DNA from: Chania multitudinisentens RB-25
Lineage (GTDB): Bacteria > Pseudomonadota > Gammaproteobacteria > Enterobacterales > Enterobacteriaceae
NCBI RefSeq assembly: GCF_000520015.2
Contig: NZ_CP007044.2
Span: 434,001 to 498,000 of the forward strand
DNA: 64,000 nt
Direction of reading: 5' to 3'
Numbering within the stretch: the first letter of the stretch is position 1; each line of letters begins with the position of its first letter. Position numbers and translations under genes: made by a program. Below the pieces are notes generated by a model. That model had not been told where the DNA came from, did no database searches, and saw only the letters and a list, made by a program, of their open reading frames with translations. Below are positions 41,997 to 50,483 of this stretch, piece by piece.

Positions 41997-44240
41997 TTAG
42001 CCTGCTACGCAAAGATAACGCTTCTCTTTTTGTTGGCTCAGGTCGCAGCGATAACGCCCTTGCTTGCCGTTCACCGTAACCTCTTTAAGCAGCATTGAGG
42101 AAGCCACTGAGAACAGACCATTCGGGTAAACGGTATCTCCGGTTTCCTGTAGCGTGCCGCTGACCGGATTGCCATGGGTATCCACCAGGAAGCCGTTGTA
42201 CAGCAGGTTCATTTCAACTTCGGCCTGCACCGGGTAGACTTGCCCTGGATGGGCCCGTACCACGTTGGCGGGTAAACGAATATTCATATCTACATCGGCA
42301 TCAACCGTCTGCGCCCTGGCGAAGGTGACATCCTGATAACTCGCCAATGGCACCGCATAGGTGCTACTGTTGGCAACTGGATACCCCTCAACCTTAAAGC
42401 CGTATTTCATGCCACCCAACTCTGGTGTGGTTACCAGCATTGCAGCACCGCTTGGGCTGGTTCTTCCGAGCGCCACACCGTCCTTACTCGCGGCCAGCAT
42501 ACCGTTATAGTTAAAACTGCCGCTGGTTATATGGTCATCCACTCCCAAGCGCATAGAGGCATCGCCTCGAGTTCCGCTGCGCCGGGCGTTCAGGCCCACC
42601 GCATTGGCCCGGCCAATTTCACTGAAGTCCACGCCGGCATAAGTGGTGCCATGGCTATCTTCAAACTCACGCATATAGCTGCCGCCGGTGTGCAACTTGC
42701 CATTGTTATAAGCTGCGTTGAAAGTACCGGTATTGCGGTCCAGCATGATGGTGGTATTCAGGTACAATCCGTAGTTGTTGCTACGATTGTCGTAGCCTCC
42801 TTTTTGTACCCCCGCAGATATCACCGCCCAGATGCCGTTGCTACGCCAGTTCCAGGTGCTTTGCAATTGATGGCGTTCGCTGCGGGAATAGCGATTGTAG
42901 TTGTACCCCAAACGAGTAGGGCCAAACTGCCGCCCATAAGACAACGATGTGCTGTTGTTGGCCGGATAGAACGTTGACACTGCTGTATTCTGGTATTGCG
43001 CGGCATTCAGGTAACCCAGGCTTGGATTGCCAGCGCTGAGACTGGCATAGCCTCCGGTATGCTTTTCACCGGCCATCACACCCAGCGTTGGCGTCACCTC
43101 TACATCAGCCACTTGCATCGGCCGGGTGATGTTGTGTTCCATCGCCCAGGCACTGCCGGTGCCTTTCAACAGTGCACTGCTGGCGGAAAACCAGTTAGTT
43201 TGGAAGTTAGCGCCAGCATTCAGGACATTTTGCTGGCTATTCAATTCATTACCGAAGGTTAAATACCAGCCGGAACCCCCACCGTAGCTAATATTGGCTA
43301 TTTGCTGTTCTTCACGGCTGACCACTTGCCCACTGCGATTAACCAAGCGGATCTCTACGCCGTAGAACCCACCGGGTAACTGGTTATAGTCAATTTCGTT
43401 ACGGCCGATCACTGCCGGAACACGGCGGATCAGGCGCCCATCGCGATAAAACTCATAGTCACCATCAGCAGTCGCGAATAACACCAACTTGCCAGCCGAC
43501 TGATTATCCCGTTTCAGGTTGTCCTGACTGCCCCAGGTAATAAACTGGTCAAAACTCGGATTCAATGAAGTACTGATACTGCCAGCCGCGGTATCTCGGC
43601 TATCCTGACGGCCACCACGTAAATAAGTAGAGGTGAAGTTTTTCTGTAAATACCAGGTACTCACCCCTTGATCCGTGGTACGAGTATCAAAGTTTTTGCT
43701 GTCGTTGTAATACCAACTCAAATAACCGTAGCTTTGCGCGGGCAATCCCAGATAACCTTGGCCGAAAGCAGAAACAGCACGATATTCATTGGACGCGGTA
43801 CGCACATCCAGCGATTGATTATGAATAAAGCCCATCATTGTTTCAGGCTGAATATAGCGCTGATTACCATCCGTGATCGTTAACGACTGTTTGATTTTAT
43901 CCAGCGTGATCATTTGACCTGCGATGGTGTAATCACAACCATTTGGGCAAACGGCATAAGGGATCTCAGACAGGACTTTAGTTAATAAAGCGATCTGTTC
44001 TGTGGATATTCCATTTTCGCGATACAATGCTTCATCAAACGTCAGGCGATTTTGCTTGGCTGACCAACTGACCGCTCCAGGCAGAGCCTTGCCGCCCATA
44101 GTTGCTAAAAACTGCATTGATTTATCCTGTTCAGCCTCCGAAAAACCGGCCGGAACCTGATATTCAATTTGGGCACTATTGGCATAGACGGGTGTTAACA
44201 ATACTAAGCAGGATAGCCATCCAGGGTTCACGTTGGCCAT
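41997..44240 (-). CDS. CS1-type fimbrial outer-membrane usher (CooC-like)
   Basis: A 747-residue usher of the alternate chaperone-usher class. The signal peptide ends VYANSAQ; residues ~30-130 form the N-terminal domain with a cysteine pair in CPNGCDY. The beta-barrel (about 150-600) carries aromatic girdle repeats, and a plug region near YEFYRDGRLIRRVPAVIG. C-terminal plug-like domains hold the region KEVTVNGKQGRYRCDLSQQK with the last cysteine pair. The start at 44240 (MANVNPGW) is preferred; the frame reaches 44255. Should export the subunits at 38932-45044. Confidence 0.9.
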   Translation of the reverse strand: MANVNPGWLSCLVLLTPVYANSAQIEYQVPAGFSEAEQDKSMQFLATMGGKALPGAVSWSAKQNRLTFDEALYRENGISTEQIALLTKVLSEIPYAVCPNGCDYTIAGQMITLDKIKQSLTITDGNQRYIQPETMMGFIHNQSLDVRTASNEYRAVSAFGQGYLGLPAQSYGYLSWYYNDSKNFDTRTTDQGVSTWYLQKNFTSTYLRGGRQDSRDTAAGSISTSLNPSFDQFITWGSQDNLKRDNQSAGKLVLFATADGDYEFYRDGRLIRRVPAVIGRNEIDYNQLPGGFYGVEIRLVNRSGQVVSREEQQIANISYGGGSGWYLTFGNELNSQQNVLNAGANFQTNWFSASSALLKGTGSAWAMEHNITRPMQVADVEVTPTLGVMAGEKHTGGYASLSAGNPSLGYLNAAQYQNTAVSTFYPANNSTSLSYGRQFGPTRLGYNYNRYSRSERHQLQSTWNWRSNGIWAVISAGVQKGGYDNRSNNYGLYLNTTIMLDRNTGTFNAAYNNGKLHTGGSYMREFEDSHGTTYAGVDFSEIGRANAVGLNARRSGTRGDASMRLGVDDHITSGSFNYNGMLAASKDGVALGRTSPSGAAMLVTTPELGGMKYGFKVEGYPVANSSTYAVPLASYQDVTFARAQTVDADVDMNIRLPANVVRAHPGQVYPVQAEVEMNLLYNGFLVDTHGNPVSGTLQETGDTVYPNGLFSVASSMLLKEVTVNGKQGRYRCDLSQQKEKRYLCVAG

Positions 44241-44509
44241 AAGGCTCCATTCCATAAGTTAAATAAATACAGCCTTCATTATTATAAGCCGCACACCGGC
44301 GTAGAACTGATATTGATTAGATATGAGATAATCAATAACGAATTAACTATCCTCCATGAAGAAATAGCTAATTGGATATTGTATTCACAATAAACAATCG
44401 ATATTTATCAATAAAATTACTACTGAATTTTGCCTGGCTTATCGCATGATAATTATTTTTTATTTGGTAAGGGATAGGGCCACTAACACAACCCTATCTT
44501 TTAAGATTC

Positions 44510-44533
44510 CCATGCGGTTGATTAACCGCATGG
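44510..44533 (-). promoter_or_regulatory. Hairpin between major subunit and usher genes
   Basis: A 10-bp perfect stem (CCATGCGGTT, loop GATT, AACCGCATGG) with a weak T/A-rich tail to the minus side, followed by a second stem (GATAGGG and CCCTATC, 44473-44499). In CS1-type operons a hairpin here lets the major subunit be made in excess over the usher. Confidence 0.6.
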
Positions 44534-44546
44534 AAGTAGCCAAAAC

Positions 44547-45044
44547 TTAGAGTTTTGGTTCAAACAGCATCACTAAATCGCCTTGATATTGGCCATTGGT
44601 GCCGTTAACACCTGCGTTAGTTGGTGCTTTAGCATTGATCTTCAGAGTATAAGTGTTGTCAAACCCACCTGGAGCCACAGTTGTTTGTTTGATATTCAAC
44701 GCAGTACCCTGTACCACAGGTTTGCCTGCAAAGCTGATAGCAACATCGGCCAACTGAGCACCATCAGCACGGGCTACGGTCAACGGCTGAATCAGAGACA
44801 CGTTCACTTCGTCGTCAGTCGTATAAACACGTACTGGCAGATCGTTAGAAGCGAACTCAGTTTGAGTGTAATCCTTGGCAAAAAGCTCTTCTCTGTCATA
44901 CCAGGTGCTGCCGTCTGGCTTAGAAACAAAAATAGCATCATTGATATTTGCAACGATAGTGATCTCTTTCTTAACACCCTCAGCGTGGGCAATACCGGTA
45001 GACAGAATAGCAGCGGCGATAACAGACAGAACAATCTTATTCAT
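44547..45044 (-). CDS. CS1-type fimbrial major subunit (CooA-like)
   Basis: A 165-residue pilin. The signal peptide ends GIAHAEGV; the mature part starts VKKEITIVANINDAIF like CooA/CfaB pilins, with the donor strand at its N-terminus. The C-terminus is QGDLVMLFEPKL. No cysteines are present, in keeping with the class. It is the first structural gene, with a terminator-like hairpin downstream, so it is likely the most expressed. Confidence 0.9.
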   Translation of the reverse strand: MNKIVLSVIAAAILSTGIAHAEGVKKEITIVANINDAIFVSKPDGSTWYDREELFAKDYTQTEFASNDLPVRVYTTDDEVNVSLIQPLTVARADGAQLADVAISFAGKPVVQGTALNIKQTTVAPGGFDNTYTLKINAKAPTNAGVNGTNGQYQGDLVMLFEPKL

Positions 45045-45285
45045 TACTTACTTTCCTTTTTACAATTAATACGACGTCCTTTTCATAAGGAAACGTCTTT
45101 CATGTTTATTACTGAGCTTGGTACAAATGACCCTTTTCCTATAAGGATCATTTGAAGTCAACTCGATAAATAGTAACCATTACTCTTAATTATCATCATG
45201 ATAGGGAGCTGCTGCGATAATCCTGGCTGTTCCCTAATAAAATATTGCGCAATATAGTCACTGGATTTGACATCTATTTTATTTA

Positions 45286-45669
45286 TCAGATAAAAATAGG
45301 AGAAACATTATGGGCGTTAACAAAATACCCAACGCCATAGGCATTAGAGATAAACCCCTCTTCCATACCAATAGAAGATAATTTCTTTCTGAGAACTTTC
45401 ATCAGATACCAAAGTTTCTGGTTTGATGAAAGCAGTTCTTTCCCATCTTCACTAAGCATATTCATCATGATGTCATTTTTCAGGATAACATCACCAGGCT
45501 TATTCGTTAATAATAAAAGCAATAACCTCAACTGTATATCACTAAGCGTTACAATCCTTAAATACATTGCACTTTCTGGGGTTTCTGCCTGATAACGCAT
45601 GATTCTTTTGTTAGCAATATCAAGCTGAATCCCTTCATCAAGTAAGAATCCAAAAAGTCTATTTTCCAT
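45286..45669 (-). CDS. Winged-helix regulator at the head of the CS1-type fimbrial operon
   Basis: A 127-residue protein with an OmpR/CadC-type winged-helix domain: LRIVTLSDIQLRLLLLLLTN, then NDIMMNMLSEDGKEL and SSNQKLWYLMKVLRKKLSSI with a final turn GVGYFVNAHNV. It has no membrane segment, unlike CadC. The start at 45669 (MENRLFGFL) is an ATG; the frame extends four codons to a TTG. It sits about 240 bases upstream of the major subunit in the same direction and likely controls the operon. Direct repeats lie before it. Confidence 0.75.
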   Translation of the reverse strand: MENRLFGFLLDEGIQLDIANKRIMRYQAETPESAMYLRIVTLSDIQLRLLLLLLTNKPGDVILKNDIMMNMLSEDGKELLSSNQKLWYLMKVLRKKLSSIGMEEGFISNAYGVGYFVNAHNVSPIFI

Positions 45670-45728
45670 AATTTCTATCAAGGTATTAATGTTAAGTATA
45701 AAACCATCACTTCCACTTTGTTTTAAGA

Positions 45729-45758
45729 TGTATCTTACGAATTCGGTGTATCTTACGA
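45729..45758. promoter_or_regulatory. Direct repeats upstream of the winged-helix regulator
   Basis: TGTATCTTACGA occurs at 45729-45740 and 45747-45758, exactly 18 bp apart and each followed by (A/G)TTC. They lie about 60 bases before the regulator start, a good position for an autoregulatory or OmpR-like tandem binding site. Confidence 0.55.
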
Positions 45759-46365
45759 GTTCAATGTCGACTTATCAATACAGAATGACTTCATAAATCA
45801 TCAGTTTTTTACTCAATTTTTTGACATTTAAAGCTAGATTTAACCGCAAAATGCAGGATTTTATTTCAAAAAAAACAACAAATGAAGTTTTTCACAAAAA
45901 GAGTAACCTTACATACTGCAATATGAAACATCAGCATTATATATCTATTTTTGACTTAAAACAGATTTTTCATCTTATTTTTATTTTTCTTGATATAACT
46001 CAAAAAAAATTATTTAGCTTGTTTTTTCTACCTGCGAGCTATAAAAAATCACATCAATGTAATACTTTCAGCCCGTTACTTCACTGAAAATCATATGAAT
46101 TAACAGATTGATTCTAATTTAATAAACTCATCCACATCACTTTGATTGTCATGGCGATTGAATACACTCAAACGCTCAAAAATTCAGATGCAGCTCATAT
46201 TGATAGCGTTTTTTAGCTTACTTCCATTAATCATCACATTAAGCCAGAGGCAAATAATGATTAATCATTATTGAATAACATCACATAAAAGCAATCCTTG
46301 TAATAAGTGTGGGTTATGGTTTTGAGTTTTCCCAGAAAGAACATTCTTAAAAAAAATTGCTCATC

Positions 46366-46580
46366 GCCCTAGGAATGTTCGTAACTATAATTCCGATAAG
46401 CAATGTAGGGGAGATGATCATTTGTTTTGCATGATACGAAAAACGTATCAACTAAAAATTATTATATTAAATAACAATTAGTTGTGCTCTTTTTTTGACC
46501 ATGTGAATTCATTAAAATATACGTATCTTTTCATTTGTTTACACTATTTTTTGATTTTTATCATGGTTTTTATTTTTTAT
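46366..46580. repeat. Regulatory repeat upstream of the CS1-type fimbrial cluster, copy A
   Basis: Shared blocks with 55034-55246: CCCTAGGAATGTTC, GGGGAGATGATCATTTG, TTTTGCATGATACGAAAAAC, GTATCAA, ATAACAAT-AGTT and TTTATCATGGTTTTT. Inside it, GATACG-AAAAA-CGTATC is a small palindrome. Same orientation as copy B, and about 700 bases before the nearest gene on the left. Confidence 0.6.
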
Positions 46581-48283
46581 TTAAAATTTCCACTCTCAGT
46601 TAGTCATATCAGATTGACCATTGTTGCTCGCATCGTTTTCGTGATAACGATGAGTTGCAGTGTACTTGAGGGAGTGGAGTGTGTCGGATGAGCAGGAAAC
46701 CCATTATCACTATGATGTTGAGGTCAGCCTGACGGAAAACCAACGCACTGGGCAACTCCTGACGTTACATCTGGTCAGGTGCTGAAGCATCAGCAGCGCA
46801 ACGGACAGACCCACGAGCCGTTATCGTCTGCCGGGTGGAGACGAAGAATAGCTGAGCAGTGGGGTATAAGCTGACGCAGTAATTAGGACAGGAAAGGTAT
46901 GAAATACACGTTCTGGTTGATGTGATGTTGAGATACTGGCTGCTTGAAAGGTTCTGTCGTGTAACCTCTTAACGTGAGTTTTTGTTCTACTGAGAATCAA
47001 ACCCCGGAATGTCATGAAATGATGCGCTCATTCTAACCCCGGCAGGCAACTCATTCGATGGCTGCCCCACACTTTTTATGCTCTCCAATATGTAGTGCCA
47101 TCATCTTTCCCCCTGCCCTGTTTGTCGCCGGTGGACATCTCGCACACCTTGACGAAACGGCACCATCGGAAAATGTCTAACATGGCCGCCGGGCAGGATG
47201 GCATTATTTTTATAGATTAGCCCTGTCTCTATATTCACCCTCCAGCCAAGCATTTCTCTTTCGGGCTGGGTATGGGTACAACGGTCAGTCTCTCTCCTGA
47301 AACCATTGCCATGATCAATCGTCTGCCGAGTAATATCAGAGAACAGACCTTACAGCTCCTAAATAAAGCCTTGCCCCTCGTTGATCAACGCATAACCAGC
47401 TATCCCAATCAGGTTGACAAAACAATCGATCATGGCAGTTTGCAGGGTCGACGCAATAAAGCAAGACTCCCTGCCTGATTTACTGGGGTAAAGGCATCTA
47501 AGGCCCGGTTTAACAATGTGTCCGAATTGGCAGGAGGCCCACTGAATACCTTTACATTCGGTCTTGCAGGAAACAATTCTCGATCCTTATCATATTTTAT
47601 ATCAGATGATAATTTTAAATGCATAATAATCAAACGCTACGTAGAACCGAAAACACCTAATACTTGTTTCATTTTCGTTTTAGGACAAGGCTCCACAGGA
47701 TTGGTTAAAACACCTGATTTTATTAGATCTGACTCGTCTGAAAATGACATTATAACCACTCACCTTAAGGTATTGAAAACACTCCAACTTAAATAATGCA
47801 CCCTTACCAACTGAATGTTCTGGAAATACCGATTCTAAAACTGAGTTTGCTATGCTCCTCAATGGCTCGCGAAGCATTAACTCATCTTCGCACGCGATAA
47901 TTGCACTCAACACACGTTATACACGACATAAATCAAAAATGAGCTGGACGTTATTTCCCTTTGCAATGGATGATACATTCTCACAAAATGTCATCATCTT
48001 ACTGAGGCCACTAATATGAAAGGGGGGTATCCCACGTTGTATGCAGACACCTCTGATTTTATGTGTTATTTTTTCAATCTGTATAAGTTGTATATATATA
48101 CCTTACAGCCCCATCACAAATGAAACCATTTTCACTTTTCCAATTCTATAATGCGAATTATATCATCAAATTTTGAATTTTTACTGGTTATAATTAAGCT
48201 TACCCAAGCTCCATAAATAATAATAGGCTTCACTTACTTGTTCTCTTGATGGTGAATTCTATCACCTCTATTTTTTCACCGGC

Positions 48284-48451
48284 CTAGCTGATAATATCTT
48301 CGTAGTTATCTATTTTATCATTATCACCGTGTGCCGCCCAGGAACAATCGTTACAGCAGATACCAAGACGCCTCTCTCCTGTGTCACTCGTGAAAACCGT
48401 CGTTTTGACGGAGCTCCCCCCGGACAAACAACGTACCTGGTTTGTCGTGGA
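48284..48451 (-). pseudogene. Cysteine-rich open remnant, unrecognised
   Basis: Fifty-five open codons without a start read SGGSSVKTTVFTSDTGERRL, then GICCNDCSWAAHGDNDKIDN, with four cysteines. Codon pattern and cysteine placement suggest a real gene fragment. A nearby upstream MTLDSIFIAL frame with AGGAGG (near 48590) might be its lost start. I do not know the family. Confidence 0.3.
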
Positions 48452-48678
48452 TCACAAAATCAGGCTCCCCTTGTAGCCTCTTTCCACTGATTTTCATACT
48501 CACATGGCGATATCCTAATGATGTTTCATAGTGCATCGTGGCTTAATTATAGAGCAATAAAAATTGAATCCAGCGTCATGTAAACCTCCTATTTTAATTA
48601 ATATCAATTAGTTAACTATATGGCCTGCTTTGTGCGTATCTCCTGGTGAAGTTCCTATAAACAAAAAGGAGAAGGTCT

Positions 48679-49854
48679 ATGGAGTTTGATAAAGAGTTGT
48701 TGCTATCCGTTAATCGTCGTGATCTGCTGAAACTGTCCAGTTCTGCGTTAGCCGTAGCCGCACTGGCATCAACCGGGATCTCTACCCACGCCCGCGCACA
48801 GGAAAAATCGTCCACATCTGTAGTACCCACTGCCGATAAGCCTATCCGTATCAACTTTAATGAAAATGCATTAGGTATGTCACCTAAAGCTCAGAACGCA
48901 GCTCGCGCCGCAGTAGCGAAAAGCAATCGTTACGCCAAAACTGAAATTGAGCAGCTACATAAAAAACTGGCCATGGTCTATAAAGTGGATGAGAAATCTA
49001 TTTTATTAACTGACGGATCTTCAGAAGGGATCCGTGCAGCGATTGAAGCTAACGCTACTCCAGATACCCAGTTAGTTATTCCTGAGCTTACTTACGGTGA
49101 TGGCGAACTGTTTGCCGGTATCGCCGGGATGAAAGTGGCTAAAGTTCCGATGGGGAAAAACTGGTCGTTTGATATCGAAGGGCTAAAAACCGCAGTTAAA
49201 GCGTATTCTGGTCCCTCGATCGTTTATCTGGTGAACCCGAATAACCCAACGGCAACCATTACGCCAGCCGACCTGATTGAGCCGTGGATTAAAAGCAAAC
49301 CCGCTAATACCCTGTTTATTGTCGATGAAGCTTATGCTGAGTTTGTTAACTCCCCGGATTTTCGCTCAGTAACACCGTTAATTCAGCAAGGTGCGGAGAA
49401 TATTATTCTGCTGAAAACCTTTTCTAAAATTCATGCGATGGCCGGTATGCGAGTGGGTTATGCAGTTTCCACTCCAACAATCATTGCCAGAATGGCCAAC
49501 AAAGTAGCAGGGGAAAAACTGAATTATTGCGGCGTATGTGCAGCGCTGGTTTCTATGGACGATAAGCCTTTTATTACTTATAGCAAACAGAGCACGAACG
49601 TCTCTCGCCAAACAATGGTCGCGGTTCTAAAAGAGCTAAAAATTGATTATTTGCCTTCTGAAGGCAATTTTATTTTCCACCATCTTCCAGTCCCTTTAGC
49701 GGCATATAAAAAGCATATGGAAGAAGCACATATTCTGATTGGCAGGGCATTTCCACCTGCGGATAGCTGGTGTCGGGTTTCATTGGGTACACCGGAAGAG
49801 ATGTTAGTAGTGGCAGAGACCATGAGAAAGTTCAGGGTCAAAGGCTGGCTATAA
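48679..49854 (+). CDS. Tat-exported PLP-dependent aminotransferase, HisC-like
   Basis: A 391-residue class I/II aminotransferase with a twin-arginine signal (NRRDLLKLSSSALAVAALAS, cleavage near THARAQ), so the protein is probably periplasmic. PLP motifs: VDEAYAEF (Asp at about 216), the Schiff-base lysine in TFSKIHAMAGMRVGY (about 250) with the arginine at 258. An AGGAGAA ribosome site precedes it, and a terminator follows at 49887. Related proteins act on histidinol phosphate or amino-acid-like substrates; a periplasmic substrate is unknown. It is a stand-alone gene between two fimbrial clusters. Confidence 0.88.
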   Translation: MEFDKELLLSVNRRDLLKLSSSALAVAALASTGISTHARAQEKSSTSVVPTADKPIRINFNENALGMSPKAQNAARAAVAKSNRYAKTEIEQLHKKLAMVYKVDEKSILLTDGSSEGIRAAIEANATPDTQLVIPELTYGDGELFAGIAGMKVAKVPMGKNWSFDIEGLKTAVKAYSGPSIVYLVNPNNPTATITPADLIEPWIKSKPANTLFIVDEAYAEFVNSPDFRSVTPLIQQGAENIILLKTFSKIHAMAGMRVGYAVSTPTIIARMANKVAGEKLNYCGVCAALVSMDDKPFITYSKQSTNVSRQTMVAVLKELKIDYLPSEGNFIFHHLPVPLAAYKKHMEEAHILIGRAFPPADSWCRVSLGTPEEMLVVAETMRKFRVKGWL

Positions 49855-49886
49855 GTCACCCCTGATTCAAAGATGTTCAATGAAAT

Positions 49887-49915
49887 AGCCATCTCTAATA
49901 ATGAGATGGCTTTTT
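49887..49915 (+). terminator. Rho-independent terminator of the aminotransferase gene
   Basis: Perfect 9-bp stem AGCCATCTC, loop TAATAAT, GAGATGGCT, then TTTT. It is 33 bases after the stop codon. Confidence 0.9.
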
Positions 49916-50060
49916 GCTTAATCCATTAGCGTTAAGTGAAACAGGCTTGTTGCAAGAATTAAAACTTAGGTTATTCATCCAGCTTTCAGTAAGCACACAT
50001 ATTTAGTTACGCCGAGACGACCTAGGGTACAGAAAAGCTCTGCTTTTATAAATCGGCTCT

Positions 50061-50380
50061 TTAATATTGAGACGGTTTTAACAGGACTTCGTGGCTCAGT
50101 GAAGTTCTCTTTTTCAACACAAAATTGACTTGCTGACTCTGCTCGGCATTAATACGAGTGATCTCAGGCTCCGTTTACTCAGGTCATTGCTATCCAGGTC
50201 TGTCAGCTTAGTGACTAAGAGAAGTGGAGTTGAGGAGATATTTTGAATGCTGAAACCCACTCGCCCTTTGCTCTCATTGAGGATGATACCGGTGCTTTCC
50301 GGTTTAAATGACGTTTGAGCTGGAGTGACCAATAGGAGTGAAACAAACCTACCCCGTATAAAGCTGATAAAAACAATGAA
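50061..50380 (-). pseudogene. Fimbrial chaperone of the DUF1120-type cluster, broken
   Basis: The frame at 50114-50332 reads VTPAQTSFKPESTGIILNES, then KGRVGFSIQNISSTPLLLVT, a PapD/FimC-like N-domain start. It is followed, in another frame, by EITRINAEQSQQVNFVLKKR and HEVLLKPSQY, ending in TAA at 50061. In PapD-type chaperones such segments are separated by more sequence, so a deletion with frameshift, not one base change, is likely. The C-terminal domain is missing. The signal peptide region has no in-frame ATG. Confidence 0.75.
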
Positions 50381-50483
50381 GCATATCCGTTATCATAATG
50401 AACCCCGCAAACAAACCGTAATGTGGCTCCTGTGTTACATGTAATACCCGATATTGAAAAACACAGGGAAAGAATAATACCGA

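Larger units (their letters stand above)
45759..48678. other. 2.9-kb AT-rich stretch with no supported gene
   Basis: Open frames here are short and have no family signature or strong start. It contains the regulatory repeat at 46366, a small frame at 47272 (MGTTVSLSPETIAMINRLPS, then NIREQTLQLL), whose helix-like sequence is not recognised, and the Cys-rich remnant at 48284. At 46680 a piece of frame (VSDEQETHYHYDVEV) is also unassigned. It looks like decayed DNA. Confidence 0.4.

Noticed and set aside
47272..47796. Two small plus-strand frames as genes
   Set aside because: They have no recognised domain and poor start signals, and lie in a decayed AT-rich stretch.
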